Shown here piece by piece: positions 1-12,013 of a DNA stretch of 64,000 nucleotides; position 1 is the stretch's first letter, and each line of letters starts with the position of its first letter. The notes below the pieces were generated by a model. It was given only the letters and a program-made list of their open reading frames with translations, was not told the origin of the DNA and made no database searches. The translations under genes were made by a program, and so were the position numbers. Origin of the DNA: Desmodus rotundus (lineage: Eukaryota; Chordata; Mammalia; Chiroptera; Phyllostomidae); the NCBI RefSeq assembly GCF_022682495.2, contig NC_071391.1, forward strand, positions 113,009,195 to 113,073,194. The letters are read 5' to 3'.

Positions 1-1840
1 GATAACTTATTATACTATATTATATTAACAATGCCCTTAACTTGCAAATATCATCCATTTGTGATTCTGTTGGACTTCATTTATTTTATAAATGGTTAGC
101 CGTTCCTTTCCATGATTCAGATATGACTCCAAACCATAGTTGAGGGGAAGAAAATGCCTAGCTGTTTTGTTTTATTGTGGTTCCAAGCCATTCAATAGAG
201 TGATTGCCTATTCCCATTATATATTATTGTATAGAACATAAAAATAAATTTTCTGCTCTTGGATAGTGAAAACATCTCTCCTTTCCTCTCTTGTTTGTTC
301 CTATATATCATGTACCCCAATATTAATAAATCTATATTCTCTTCACATTACTCTCTGAATTGATTTAGTTCTAAGCAGCAATACATTAAAAGAGACTTGT
401 TAAATAAGATAGCATACATTATTAAAAATGTAATTAAAATTTAAAAAAAAACTATGAAAGCCATTAAGATCTCAAGAATATATTTATAGGATACAAAGGC
501 ATCAAATTAGGATTGGTATTTTTTATTATATTTTTCCCGGTGTTTCCATGAGTAAGATTAAAATTTTGTTAATATTCAAATATATTAGCGTTCATAAAAA
601 AGCAAAATCTTATCAATTTCCATTAACTATTATGACTACATCTATAAAGTTGTAAACAATTTTGTAAGTGGCATATCAACATTAATAGTTGAATGCAATT
701 ACTCTTTTGAAGCAGGAATTAGAAATTACCAGGAGTTCCTTGAAATGACACAATGCTTTTAAAATCTTAAATAAACAGAGACATCGAATGAGGAGACTTT
801 CTTTAAATTGATCAGATATAATAAATATCATATGCAAATTATGATCAGCATGGATTGGACAAAAATTTTGAAAGGTGCACAAATAATTTATACTTTAACA
901 AAATTAAATCCTTCTCTGTAAATAACGTTTAGCAATTATCTTCTGAGCAATGGGAAATATAAATCTATCTTTTGGGGAAAACGTTTATTTTGGATCAGCT
1001 CTGTGTCAGTTCATCGGGGCTCTTTTTATGTAATATTTATGTATTATCTATGCCTCTACATTTTTTTATAAACTGTTAGGAAACAATTTTACATGAGTAG
1101 TTTATATTTTTGTACATCTCTCAAACAAGGCAACTGTACTATCCTTTGAAAAATGTTTGTGTAACAAAAAGCTTAGAAAAATAAATGTTATCTCCTTTAA
1201 GGCAGGTCTCTTTGCTAAGATAATTGCTATAATATCTTCCTCTTGAGCAACAGTTGGGCTTGCCTCTTGCAGGCCATTACAAAAGATTAAGGTTTTGAGC
1301 TCAGGGTTCTTCAGATTGGAAAAAGCTCACTTCATAAACAGTATCTGCCTAGACCCACCTGCTTCTCTTTCTTTTGAGTCAAAAATTTTATCTTACAAGC
1401 TCCTCAGTAGACAGGCTTCAGATTGAATTGATAAGAGGTGTTGGAATGGTCACGTTAGTGTCGATCTCCTAGAATCTGAGGAGAGATGGCTACCTGAAAA
1501 AATACTAGGTTCTGGTAGGAATAAAAATAGAGACTTTTATAATAAACCAAACATTGGCATAACCTACATAAAGTCTCATTATTAATTTAACAAGATAGTT
1601 TGCATCAAATTTTGCTCTTACTCTTATTATATATTATCTGGTTATTTTAAGCTAATTTATTATTTTGAATAGTTTCTGAATTAACCTTCTGGAATTTTTT
1701 AAATATCGAATTTTGTCATCTACAAAGAGTGATGATATTTGAAAATATGAGGAAAACTATGTACCTCTCAGCATTCTCTCTTTTAAGGTAGCACATCTAA
1801 AATGACATCAAACAACAGTGATCAAAATAACCATTCTTGA
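1..1840. other. AT-rich DNA, nothing recognised
   Basis: This stretch is strongly AT-rich with frequent stops in all frames. I see no gene, RNA or clear repeat. A 66-codon minus-strand frame near 682-882 has no recognisable domain and is best read as chance. Confidence 0.5.
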
Positions 1841-1849
1841 CCAATTTAT

Positions 1850-2335
1850 TTTAAAATGGCATTATTTCCCAAATGAGTCAATCAACTGAATTCAATTCAA
1901 GATAACCAAAGGAGTTTATGGAGTGTAATAAATGGCAATTAAATTAATCTGGAAGAAATTTTAAGAATGACAATGCAAAATAAATGTCATTGAGGAGAAG
2001 CATCTTAACAAGTATGAAAATCTTATAAAAACACTGCAATTAAATCACTCTGCTGGTGGCATAAAAATAGAGATATCAATGAAAAAGCATAATCAGTTCA
2101 GATAAATCCAGATATATATGAATATTTAATATATAATCAATGTGGAATTAAAAGTATTATAAAATAATATATTCCAATAATAGACAAAAATAATTGTATT
2201 ACCTAATTGAATATTTTGACTAAAATAATGTTGGGATATACTATAAATTTTTATGGAAAAATATGGAACAATAAAAGCACTAGATTAATAACTTTAAAAT
2301 AAATTCTGAATAGGAATGCTCTTTTTAAGCATGCC
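1850..2335 (+). mobile_element. Old L1 ORF2 fragment (L1M-like)
   Basis: The DNA follows the late ORF2 part of L1, around the region that in intact copies reads 'ggtactggcacaaaaacag'; here it is the degraded 'gctggtggcataaaaatag' near 2050. Stops and indels break every frame. It is a dead retrotransposon fragment. A second ORF2 fragment at 3200-3520 carries an earlier part of ORF2 although it lies downstream, so the two are separate or rearranged insertions. Confidence 0.5.
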
Positions 2336-3199
2336 AAAAGATGCTAATTTTAATCATTGTTTGCAATAGGAAGGATTACAGACCATTAAGGGCTTACATA
2401 AAGCTTTTCTGAGAAATAGTAGCATCCTTGGACAATAAGCGGAGCCATGTTTAAGAATCTAACATTTTTAGAATTGTAGATGAGGACTGAGGACAAGCAT
2501 CAGCCTTGGTTCACAGGGGCAGCAGGCCACATACCCTTTTCTTTCAATGTCACAACATTTTGACAGAGATCCTTGTAAATCATAAGGACAGCACAGTGAA
2601 TGTAGCAGGTGGGAAGACTGAGGATGTGAAGCTACCCAGACAGGGTAAGCACCGAGAAGGAGAGAGGAGCTAACTCAGCCTAAGGAGAAAGATGTGTGTA
2701 GAAAGCAGCAGCTGCATCAAACACACACATGCAAAATACAGAGATGAATTCCTCTTGAACTGCCAATTGTTCTGGCATGCTTTCCAATTAATCTAATTCA
2801 TTGCTCAGCTAGTGACATAAATTTACATCAACCAAACCTGCAGTTTTAAGCTCTAAAGGGACCTTCGAATAGCATGCAAGTGGATTGTTGTAGGTATCAA
2901 GCAGAGGTCACCTATGGGGGCTAGCAGGGAATAAAATATGTCTAGATAATCTTCATGCCAGTTATTGAGAAAAAATAAGAAAAATAAGATGAAATCTTAA
3001 AACTATCTTTGCTAATTAAAACAAAGATTTAGGAGAGATAAATTAACCATTGTATAACTTTAATAATAGAAAAGCAAAATTGTTAAAGCATAAATTCTGT
3101 AATTTCCAAACAAAAATTGGTTTTAAACAGCAGAATGGTACTAGACAGTATGCATTTATACTTTAGTGAGATAGACAAAGTTCTTTTGGAAAAAAACAC
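2336..3199. other. Unassigned DNA
   Basis: Mixed-composition DNA with a slightly more GC-rich patch at about 2480-2720. I recognise neither a gene nor a repeat family here. Confidence 0.4.
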
Positions 3200-3520
3200 A
3201 AAGACTAAAATATTGTGTTCCATGTAAGAAAGAAGAAAAATAAAGAAATTAAGCATTCAGTGTAGGAAGATTAATAAAGATACATAAGAGAAATCTATTT
3301 GTAAAACAGAAAATATTTAGGAAACAGATTTTAAAAAAAGAAGAATGTAAAATAAATTTAAAACTGGTTCTATGAAAAATGGTAAAATTAATTAAAAAGA
3401 ATAATAAAAACATCTAATCAGACTATTAAAATAAAATAGGAATATACACATGAAATGCAATTTATAATATAACATATTTCAACATAGAGAGTGTATGTGT
3501 GTGGGAAGACAGTTAAATCT
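3200..3520 (+). mobile_element. Old L1 ORF2 fragment (L1M-like)
   Basis: Near 3362 the text 'aactggttctatgaaaaat' matches the start of the L1 reverse-transcriptase region, which usually reads 'agctggttctttgaaaag'. The A-rich, lysine-rich sequence upstream is also typical of that part of ORF2. No frame remains open. Its age appears similar to the fragment at 1850-2335. Confidence 0.5.
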
Positions 3521-3809
3521 ATAAGCTTTTTTTAATAATTTGCACTATTTGGGATAAACTCATAAGAGTGTTAGTTATGATTAAATCAAATAAATTTTAA
3601 TTCATAAGTAGCTATCACAAATGCTTCAGTTACTTTTAACTCCGGTCACCATTGAAGGTTTTTTAATAGGCTAAGTGAATGTTAAAAATGTTTATTCTTT
3701 TATTGGTGAAAATAGTGGCAAACTAGATATAAGAGTGGCTACAAATATAACATACGTGCGATCTACTAATGAACGAACTGTCGTAAGATCTGGTGAACCT
3801 AGTAGTCTG

Positions 3810-4800
3810 TGTGTTACAACAAAAGCGGGGTTGGGCTGCCCGCCTCCAACACAGGCATAAGACAAAGATTGATGGGGAAGGAAAAAGGTCTTCATTAAGA
3901 TGTGCAATTTTGCGGTAATAGGAGACTCTCAGACTCCAGGCCAATAGAATACAAACAAAACCTAGGTGCCCAGAACCAGAAACTGTGTTCAGAAATCCTG
4001 CTCCATCTTTATTTGCAGCCAGAGGCTGCTAAGAAGAAGGCTGTCCGGCTTCTGTCTCCCTCCCGGGAGTCCTTGCGTGCAGGGCCAGTGCCACCATCTC
4101 TGCGCCACAACTTTCCCTCTCCTCTGGGGACCTGGGGCTGCTGCCAACTGCTGCAGCTGGGCATGTAGGGGCTCTATTCACAGGGCTCCAGCACCCAAGG
4201 CTGTCCTAGCCCCCCGGGTGGCCAGTGAGCACTCCAACTGCGAGTCGGTAGAGCCCAGAGGAAGAGCAAGAGTGAGTCTCTGCCCTCTCTCCAATATACC
4301 CTGGCCCAGATTTCCGTGTGTTCCAGAAGGGCTCCATTTCCACAGCCAATCCCATCCTTTTTCCCAGGCTACACTGGCAGGTCTGGACATCCCACTGCTC
4401 CATGTTAACCTTTAGGTTCCTGTGCCTCTGTGATCTCTGTTTTCCCCTTCAATCAGGAACCGGGAGCGGGTAGGAGGGCTTTTCCCTTTGTCCATCATGC
4501 TCTAGCCTTGCGCAGAGTGTGCAAGGTTTCCTCCTGCTGCACCTCCACCTGGGGCGGGGACTCTGTCCTCCTGTGCTGGTTAGGTTGGTTGCTGGGGCAA
4601 CACAAAGCTGTCAAACTAGCTTATTTACCATGTAGGAGGAAACAGAACAGCCTGTCCCCAACAGCCGCAGGGCCCTCCCTCACTCAGTCACTCCTGTGTC
4701 CAGCAGTCTTGCCAGGTCTGGTCAAATCTGCCTATATCATGTACAGTTTGCAAATAAATCCAAAACTTGGCATAAGGGCCAGCAACTATACCAGAATATT
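3810..4800 (-). mobile_element. GC-rich LTR-like block
   Basis: About 1 kb is clearly richer in G and C than either flank. On the minus strand there is a polyadenylation signal AATAAA near 4006-4011, inside 'ggctgcaaataaagatgg', at a plausible place for the R region of a long LTR. I found no certain TG/CA ends and no target-site duplication. Open frames of up to 149 codons occur here (for example 3966-4415 plus), but they have no known domain and follow from the lower stop frequency of GC-rich DNA. It could also be a different old insertion or a promoter-like region. The LTR reading is an inference. Confidence 0.35.
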
Positions 4801-5329
4801 CTAGATGTCTTGTTAACTGTGAAATTAACGAAGTCCAGGCTTTAGACATCGCCACAATTGCCTCTGGTTAAGCAAGGTACAGAAACCAAAAGAGAAACTT
4901 GTACATGAACAGAATTTGTCTAGGCTATTTTGCAGTCCATCTATAGAAAATATTGAAAATAATAAAGACGCTATCTTATATATGAAAGTTATAAACAATT
5001 TATAGGATAACTATAGGTAAATGCAAATCTAAGAAAATGAGAAAACCTCCATAAACTATACAATTTTTAGGAAGAAATAGTCAAAGGCAAGTGAACATAA
5101 AATGAAATTTAAAAATTTGCTTAAATTTAAAAGAACCAAACTGTTTCCAAATGACTTAACTGTTTCCCAGAACAAGGTCAAAAGTTATTTGTATATTACA
5201 AAACCGTCCAGTACTCAACAAAGTAAAATTTGCAAGGTCTGTGGTAGCACAAGCTCTGAGAGTTGGCTTGCCTTTTGTAATGCAAATGCCTAACAAGCTT
5301 TGATTGCTGAGGCATATACTTCAAAAAGG

Positions 5330-5640
5330 CACACTCGAAAGATGGTTATTTTCAATAACCACACTGCCAGTCGCAGGACTAGGTAAAGTCAGGTTGGGTC
5401 TCCTCTCTCCCCACACAAGCTCCTTTGTTTTAGTGATCTTGGTTAATTTTGATAACTGACCATTTAGGCAGGTTTGTTTGCTTGATGTTTTATCTTCTTG
5501 AACTTTAAATTCTTGCTCTTAACCAGAAACTGCTGAGTCCAGGAAACCTTAGGCACTCATCTTTGACCTCAATAAAATAAAATCCTGGTCCCCCCCTCTC
5601 CCCTCACTACCTCACTGCGTGGCCCCGGATGCGCCATGTT
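5330..5640 (+). mobile_element. Possible LTR 3' fragment
   Basis: A plus-strand AATAAA at about 5571-5576 is followed by a C-rich tract and then a GC-rich tail with several CpGs near 5610-5635. That order resembles the R/U5 part of a retroviral LTR. No 5' half, paired LTR or target-site duplication was found, so this is only a suggestion. It may belong with the GC-rich block at 3810-4800. Confidence 0.25.
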
Positions 5641-5984
5641 ATTTCCAGGCCTTGTAACTAAAATCACTTTTTTTCTGTGGTTTCTTGATTGTTATTGCTG
5701 ACAATATTTTGTTATCATAATGAGGATAAAGGGCAAGTTCAGCCACAACATTGGTTATTGATATGCTGAGATTGTGACAAAAAGTCTTTATCCAATAAAA
5801 TATTATCAGGCATTTGATGAAGAATAAAATATGACCCATAGGGAAAAAATAAATTATTTGAAAACCACAAGGAACTGACACAGATATTAGAATGAATAGA
5901 CAAAGACATCAAAATAATTAGTATGACTATTTTATGTATATTGAACCAATTTAGAAAATAGTTTAACATTCTTTTTAATAATTA

Positions 5985-6560
5985 GACTTGTACCTACCAT
6001 ATCATATAGCCATTTCACACATATAATTAAAATATTTGTAAGTGAATGTTCACAGAAGCTTTATTTTTAATAACCCCCACCTGGAAACATGTCAAATGTC
6101 CAGCCACAAGTGAAAAGTTAGACAAAATATGGTGTATAATTACTGTATACACCATACCATAACTAAATTACAACATAGTTATGCTGAGTGAAAGAAACCA
6201 GGCACGAGGAATATAGAATGAATTATTCATCTATATGAAACTCTAGAAAACGCAACTGATCTGTAGCGCCCAGGAGATCAGTTGTTGCTGGAGGGCTGGG
6301 GGAGGAGAGCTGGTGGCAGGGCGGAGGGGTTCCACACAGGCACAGGGGACCTCTGGAGTGGCGGGTGTGTTTATTTTTTATGGTGATTATTCTTCACATA
6401 GTATATGTTCACACAGGGAAATATACATGTAGGTGTATGTGTGTTGTCAACATTTATCCAATACTAAAACAACCCTGGTATCCGTTCCCAAGTTCATGGA
6501 CAAACGTTGCTGCTTATTATATGTCAATTTAAACCTCAATAATGCTGTATAAAAATCTAA
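5985..6560 (+). mobile_element. L1 3' end (L1MB/L1MC-like)
   Basis: The sequence follows the end of L1 ORF2 and its 3' UTR. It reads as 'ttcacagaagctttattttt', then a region equivalent to the 'tgctgagtgaaagaa' block (6181-6196), then a G-rich UTR at about 6280-6330, and finally 'cctcaataatgctgtataaa', which matches the usual L1 3' terminus. It is 5'-truncated and diverged, so it is an old copy. Confidence 0.8.
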
Positions 6561-7059
6561 GGAAATGCTGCTTTTCTTAGTTAAAACTATGACATTTTCA
6601 AGGTATGTATTAAATGTGTTATATGTATATATAACACACTCAAATATAATACAGTACCCATACTACTTTAACTGTATGCCAAATATTTTTTCTAAATAAT
6701 TATTTTTATTTTTTTATTTTTTAAAGATTTTATTTATTCCTTTTTATAATAGTAGACCTGGATTATAAAACTTCACAAAATAGTTGTACTTAATATAATT
6801 CTGCTTCTGAAGAATGCTGGTTAATAATTTCATTCAACTATTACTTATTGAGCACCCACTATATATATACTGAAGGGAAGCACAGTTTGCCACACAAAAA
6901 TATGCTTTTGAGATATTCATTATTTTAAACTGGCTACTTTTAAGAAACAAAAGACTCAGAAAGAAGCTTTGAACCCTCTGCATTACCTGTGTAGGGGAAT
7001 TCAGATAGAAACATCTGCTTAAAGGAAGGGAGCATTACCTTAGCATAATCTGAACTAAG
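6561..7059. other. AT-rich spacer
   Basis: T-rich DNA. At about 6722-6740 'aaagattttatttatt' resembles the tail end of a VES SINE in minus orientation, but no SINE body follows. A short segment near 6828-6860 resembles the 'ttcattcaacaaatatttattgagcacc' start of MIR or L2 elements, and it is too short to call. Confidence 0.35.
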
Positions 7060-7410
7060 TGTGGCAGACAGGGAAGAACCCAGAAAAGTCCTTCAGCTCC
7101 CCTGTGTGTCCCATTGTTTCTGGGTTCACTGGCAAGAATTTGTTTACTAAGTGTTTGCTCTTCCTCACCAGCCTATTAGGTATTTATTTCCCCTGTGGAG
7201 CCTCAGAGCCCTGCTTCCCTTTACTTAGTCCAGAAAAGCATACAGGCTTTATCTGCCAACTTGCCTTTGGGTCCCATGTTCTTTGGGAACCCTTATGTGT
7301 ACATATGCAATACTTTTTTTGTCCTATTAATCTATCTCATGTCAATTTGATTATTAGGCCAACCGGAAGGACTCAGAAGGACAGAAGGAAATTATTTTTT
7401 CTTCCCTACA
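7060..7410 (+). mobile_element. Possible solo LTR (about 350 bp)
   Basis: The segment starts TG (tgtggcagacagg) and ends CA (cttccctaca). Its last 80 bases read like the U5 of mammalian ERV LTRs, with an 'aggccaaccggaaggactc' core followed by an 'agaaggaaatt' and T/C-rich end. I found no matching target-site duplication. A 143-codon frame (7059-7490 plus) crosses it and the DNA beyond. That protein has no recognisable domain, and I treat it as chance. Confidence 0.45.
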
Positions 7411-7698
7411 ATATTCTCCTGGTTACGTGCCTTGGAAGAAAAAAGGTTAAGAAACAGTCCTTTTGTTCAAGCTGCTACTGTTTATCTTAATTGTTGGACA
7501 AGTGAACACATTTTTATAAAATAAGGTATTTTTTGTATAAGAACATTAAAAATGCTTTGTTGGACTATGTGGTTTTGTTGCTCAAAAAAGGATGATACAT
7601 AGCCTGGGGGAAAAAAGACCAGGAAGTCTGTACTAAAGAACTGACATTTGAAATGAAAGGCAAATTGAATTCCAGCCTCTGTATAAGCTCACCCGAGA

Positions 7699-7921
7699 AT
7701 ATGTTTATTGGGTTTTTTAGAGAGAGCAAAAGCAGTGGTGGGGGGTGGGCGGATAGAGAGAGAGAACATCAATATGAGAAACTGATTGGTTGCCTCCCCT
7801 GCCTGCCCTGACTGGGGATGGAACTAGCAACCCAGGCATGTGCCCTGGCCAGAATCTGACCCACAACCTTTTTCTGTGCACCGAACTATGCTAAAACTAA
7901 CTGAGCCTCTTGGCCAGGGCC
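7699..7921 (-). mobile_element. VES-type SINE (bat tRNA-derived)
   Basis: Read on the minus strand it begins 'ccctggccaagaggctcagt' and passes through a degraded tRNA-like head. It then has the typical 'gggcacatgcctgggttgc' block, the 'cagtcagggcaggcaggg' segment, an 'atgttctctctctctat' tract and an A-rich tail. This order is that of the VES SINEs of bats. Divergence from the usual form is visible in the head, so the copy is fairly old. No target-site duplication was clear. Confidence 0.85.
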
Positions 7922-8019
7922 AGCGTCTATATTCACATGAAGAGGACAAAGTGAGATTGCTCTGAACTCCTCATTCCAAAATTGGATTACTGAGTCCATC
8001 AGTGATGGAATGAACTTGA

Positions 8020-8175
8020 GCAAATAATAAAATCTTTCTAGCCTCCATCATATCATACATATATGTGATAGGGATAACCACACGTTAACACAGAGATGCT
8101 ATCAAGTTAAAATGAGAAAAGATTTATAAAGCTTGTAGCATAGTCCCTTTCATAGAGTACATGTTCAAATTTAGT
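8020..8175 (+). repeat. MIR SINE fragment
   Basis: The order 'tgatagggataaccacacg', 'aaaatgagaaaagatttat', 'aaagcttgtagcatagtcc', 'agagtacatgttcaaattt' follows the MIR body (taataacacctacc, aaatgagataatat, aaagcacttagcacagtgcc, agtaagcactcaataaat). It is an ancient mammal-wide SINE, strongly diverged and inactive. Confidence 0.6.
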
Positions 8176-8189
8176 TCTTATTAATGTTG

Positions 8190-8960
8190 TTACAATAACA
8201 ATTGTAGTTATTGCATCTTAGTTGGGGAGGCACAATAACAGTAAATAAATATAAGCAAAAACCTGGAAACAACAGCATGAACATTTTTGAGAAACTATAA
8301 AAGTTAATTTTGAGTTGAGCATATGGTTCACTTGGAGAACAGTGACAGGGTGGCTGTGCTGGAAAAGTATATTGGGGATTTATAGAGGGGATTATGTGCC
8401 AGGTTAATAAATTTATAATTAATTTGGCATACAAAAATGAGTCACAGAAGTTAATTGAGCATGGAAGTGATATAATTTGGACTGTTCTTTAAGAAGATTA
8501 GTCATGGGCTTGTGTAGAAAAAGAGGCAAGAAAGCCAGTTCAAAGCCCATTAAAGTGGTTGTTGCAAAGGGAATAATATCCTCTACAAGCATAAGCACTG
8601 CAGTCGGTAATGGAAAGAAGTATTCCAGGAGGATTACCAGAGAAGGAGCTGCTTATGTGGGTTCTGGGCAGAACATAGAAAGTAAGGAGGCTGAGCTGAG
8701 TTGATTAAGACTGCTCTTGACAACTGGACATCGAGTGGGGATTATAACTAAAATAGGGAAGCAAGAACTGAAGAAATTAGTTCTATGGAAAATGTGGCAT
8801 GTTTTGATTAACACATAATAGGCTTGAGAAATTAATGGGATATACAGTTTAAGAAAACAAAGCCAGTGAAAATCCAAGGTGGACCTGAAGAGAGAAGAGA
8901 GCTCAGGGCTATAGCAGATGTTTGGAGTCATTTATATTGAGTGTGAGTTTAAGACATCAG
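8190..8960 (+). repeat. Old interspersed repeat, family not named
   Basis: Phrases such as 'agtgatataatttggactgt', 'aagaagattagtcatgg' and, later, 'gggctatagcagatgtttggagtcat' follow the layout of an old mammalian repeat. In that repeat a 'gtgacatgatctgattt...aaagatcactctgg' block precedes 'tctgggctggagatatagatttgggagtcatc'. I cannot name the family with confidence. A 75-codon basic frame at 8477-8704 lies inside it and is not supported as a gene. Confidence 0.4.
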
Positions 8961-10859
8961 AGAAGTTAAACCTTAAAAAATAGAGGTTTAAGAAAGAAAG
9001 TAAGAGCTTTTCTAAATAGTTGTAATCCATTGTATATTTCCACAAGTGATTGCTCCAATTCTAAGTGTACACACATCATAGATAATTAATACATTATATA
9101 CCTGCTCCTTCTAAGTTCAAGATTGCTTATAAGAAACTTGGCAGAGGGTGGACAGGTAACCATGTGAGCAGATATGTAATCTGTTATCTACATTGAGGGG
9201 TGACATAACGAATTAGTGCTTTACCCAGGGGTTCTTAAATAGGCAGTTTCAGAATTAACCATTTTCCTCTCATACTTTCATTTTTATCAACTACTAAAAC
9301 CCCTTCTTAATTTTATCTCTAGATTATCTCTTAAGACGGAGCTAGTCTGCCTAAGGATTTTGAATTTATTGTCACACACTATTTTTTCTATTACACTCTC
9401 ATATTTGTAATACCATTAGGGTAAGTGGCCCCTTTCCTCCCCAATGTACCTTCAGCTCCTTTGAAACAAACTGTACTCGACTGGTGTGGTTTTATGATGA
9501 TGGTATTATAAGATTTTACAAATTAATTACTGTGTTTGCTGAAATCAATATTTTATTTGAATTTATGTTCCTTATGTCCTAAATATAATATATAATCTGC
9601 TTAGCAATATTTTCCAGTTAATACTGATAAGAGAAGTATGAGGAGCTCATTTTTCATTAGGTGTATGAAGAGAATGAAAAGGTAAAGTTTTTAGAAAAGA
9701 AGAAAAAGGGAAGAGTCAGGTCATGGGAAATGTCAGAGAAACAAATTTTAGTTAAATATGGAGTTGTCAATGGTATAAATTATTTGTAAAGGATATTTTG
9801 ATAACCTTTAAAAGTTTTATTAACAGATGAAGGATGTATTGCTAAACAATAATAAGAAGATGATAACCTAGAGAAAAATGTACATAGAGATAATTATTTC
9901 AAGAGTTAGAAATTCATGGGAAAAGATTAAAATTCTGAGCTAAAAATAACTCCGCTGTCAATGCTATTTATCACTATTGATCTTGACTGCCATATTGTGA
10001 ACAGGACAAGAAAAAAAGAGAATAATAAAATCCTATCTTAAAATTCTTTTATATACCTACAATATATTTTATTAATAAATATGAATAACATTTGGTTCTT
10101 ATTTCAACTTGCTTTCTTTGCTACAAGTGTTGGCTCTAAAAATAAACACATGAATATTTATGGTTTAGACACCTTATTCACCTTACTGGATCTAATTTCC
10201 CAACAATGGCTCCAATCCCATGTCTCTCATCTCAGTGTGGCAACCAAAAACATTAGTTTTTTATACTGTCTCTTCTAGTTATTATTTACTGTCATTTTTA
10301 TAGCTAAAATTGTGTGCCTTTTTTTATGCCAACAGACCTGAAGAAAAAAAAAAAGCAAAAACAGCAACCACGGATTGCTGAGAGGTTATTTTTATAGACT
10401 GTTTTATTCAATACCACCTCATGGGAAATAAATGTTATTTATACTACAACTTTCAATATTAATATTTTGTCTGCAGGACACCATCATTCAGAAAAGCATA
10501 AAGTGAACTATTCTGCATCTGTTAACTCTCCCAGGTGTTATGCCTTGGTCATTCCAGATCTTCTACTCCCTCTTGTACGGATGGGCCATGGCTATCACAT
10601 TGTAACCACGGAAAATTCTCACTTCACGGTGGTGCCCATTTTTTCTTGACTCTTCTAAATTTCTCACCAACTAACATACATATGCATAATACATAGCATT
10701 CTAACCTATATTTTTGCAAATACTTTCATGTGTATGAGTATCATACCCTAATGAATTTACTGTTGTCTCTTCATCTCTCCTGCCCTGGAAAATGAAACCA
10801 GTCCATTCTCTGTCAATAGGATGAACCAACACAAGAAAATACTTACCTGTCTATATTGA
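8961..10859. other. Unassigned AT-rich DNA
   Basis: No gene, RNA or repeat family is recognised. The small open frames here (60-65 codons, for example 10081-10278 and 10467-10649) lack any domain and have no splice-site context that I can defend. Confidence 0.4.
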
Positions 10860-11003
10860 TCCATACATAGATAAATATTATATTTTATTCCCATTTCCTG
10901 TCTGAGAAGAAAGGAGTTCAGAGGGGTTAATTGACTTGTCTGCATAAGGTAGTGAGGATGTGGCAGAGGAAGTGCCCAGATTCTGAACCTAGGCCATTCC
11001 CCC
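10860..11003 (+). repeat. MIR SINE fragment
   Basis: The 3' half of MIR is recognisable: a 'cccatttcctgtctgagaag' block (usual form cccattttacagatgaggaa), 'ggggttaattgacttgtct', then 'gaggatgtggcagagg' and 'gattctgaacctaggcc'. It is diverged throughout. Confidence 0.65.
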
Positions 11004-11858
11004 TACTTCAGACTCATTATTTTTTTCATTTCCAATTACTTTCTTCACGTAAATATACAATCCTAGCAATACAGTACAAAGTGATGTATATAGATTAGCA
11101 TTTTTATTTTCTATTTCTTCAAGGTGCTGAAGCACTGGCCTTAAATAAGAACTTTGGGGTTGACTTTGCTTTAGATAAATACATCAGTTAAGAGATGCAA
11201 AGCTTCAATCATACAGGATAATAGATGATCTGCTGAAGAGAGAAATTGATTTTGAAGTTGTAATTTACTTGAAGTGTTTTGATGATCTCATAAAATACAG
11301 GCACAAAATTGAAGTTATTTAGAATTTTATGGCTCTCTTAAAGCTTGAATTACTACTTCAGTGCCAAAGTCCCCAGGAAAGATGATCCACAGGTTGCTGT
11401 ATTATAGGCTGTATATTTATGGTACTGTGAATATATTTGTTGGTATAGAAGTTATTTCTTTACCCTCTCCATCTTTTATTCATTACTTCTCTCTCCCATT
11501 CATTCTTGCTCCCTTTCTCTACTTCTCATTCTCTCTTTCTGTCTCTTTACCTGACCAGTGGCCCACTCTCATAATTCTTGGTTTTGTGGTCCACATTTAT
11601 ATTCAAAATGATTTTATTTAGGGAAGTGGAAAGAACTACATATGTATCATCTAATTAGGTCTGAGTCATTTCTCTTGAACACATTCCTGGTGTTATAGTA
11701 TTATGTGGGACCTTGTCATTTATCTTTACCATTTTTTATTTTATATATGTAAGCAAGAACAATGACATCAAGAAAGAGGGCATAAGAAAAGTCTTCTCTT
11801 GCTAGTCTCTCTCATGGGAGGTGGGAAGAAAAGGTAGCATGAGAACCTGGAAAGGTTG
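11004..11858. other. Unassigned DNA
   Basis: AT-rich DNA with a C/T-rich tract at about 11455-11560. Nothing is recognised as a gene. An 86-codon frame over the tract (11361-11621) is low complexity. Confidence 0.4.
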
Positions 11859-11866
11859 TTCTAGTC

Positions 11867-12005
11867 CAGTAGTCCTCAATCCGGGAGACATAAAGCAAGT
11901 AGGATTATCTGGGGAGAGTTTTGAAGCACCAATCAGAATCTCTGAAGTAGATAGATTTTTAAGTTCCCAGGTAATTTTAATGCACACAAGGTATAATAAC
12001 CACAG
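11867..12005 (+). mobile_element. MER5-type non-autonomous hAT element
   Basis: A 139-bp element starts 'cagtagtcctcaatc' and ends 'aataaccacag', which are degraded forms of the hAT inverted repeat CAGNGGTTCTCAACC. The body contains 'ggattatctggggagagttt' and 'caatcagaatctctg', the usual MER5-type segments. It is flanked by an 8-bp target duplication with one mismatch, TTCTAGTC at 11859-11866 and TTCTAGTA at 12006-12013. This fits the hAT preference for an 8-bp site around TCTAG. It has no coding capacity. The orientation is assigned from the recalled consensus and is uncertain. Confidence 0.8.
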
Positions 12006-12013
12006 TTCTAGTA

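Noticed and set aside
3966..4415. 149-codon open frame as a host gene
   Set aside because: It is Ser/Pro/Cys-rich without a domain, overlaps other frames on both strands, and lies in GC-rich DNA where long chance frames are expected.
7059..7490. 143-codon open frame as a gene
   Set aside because: It covers a probable LTR and the flanking DNA, its protein has no recognisable motif, and there is no splice or promoter context.
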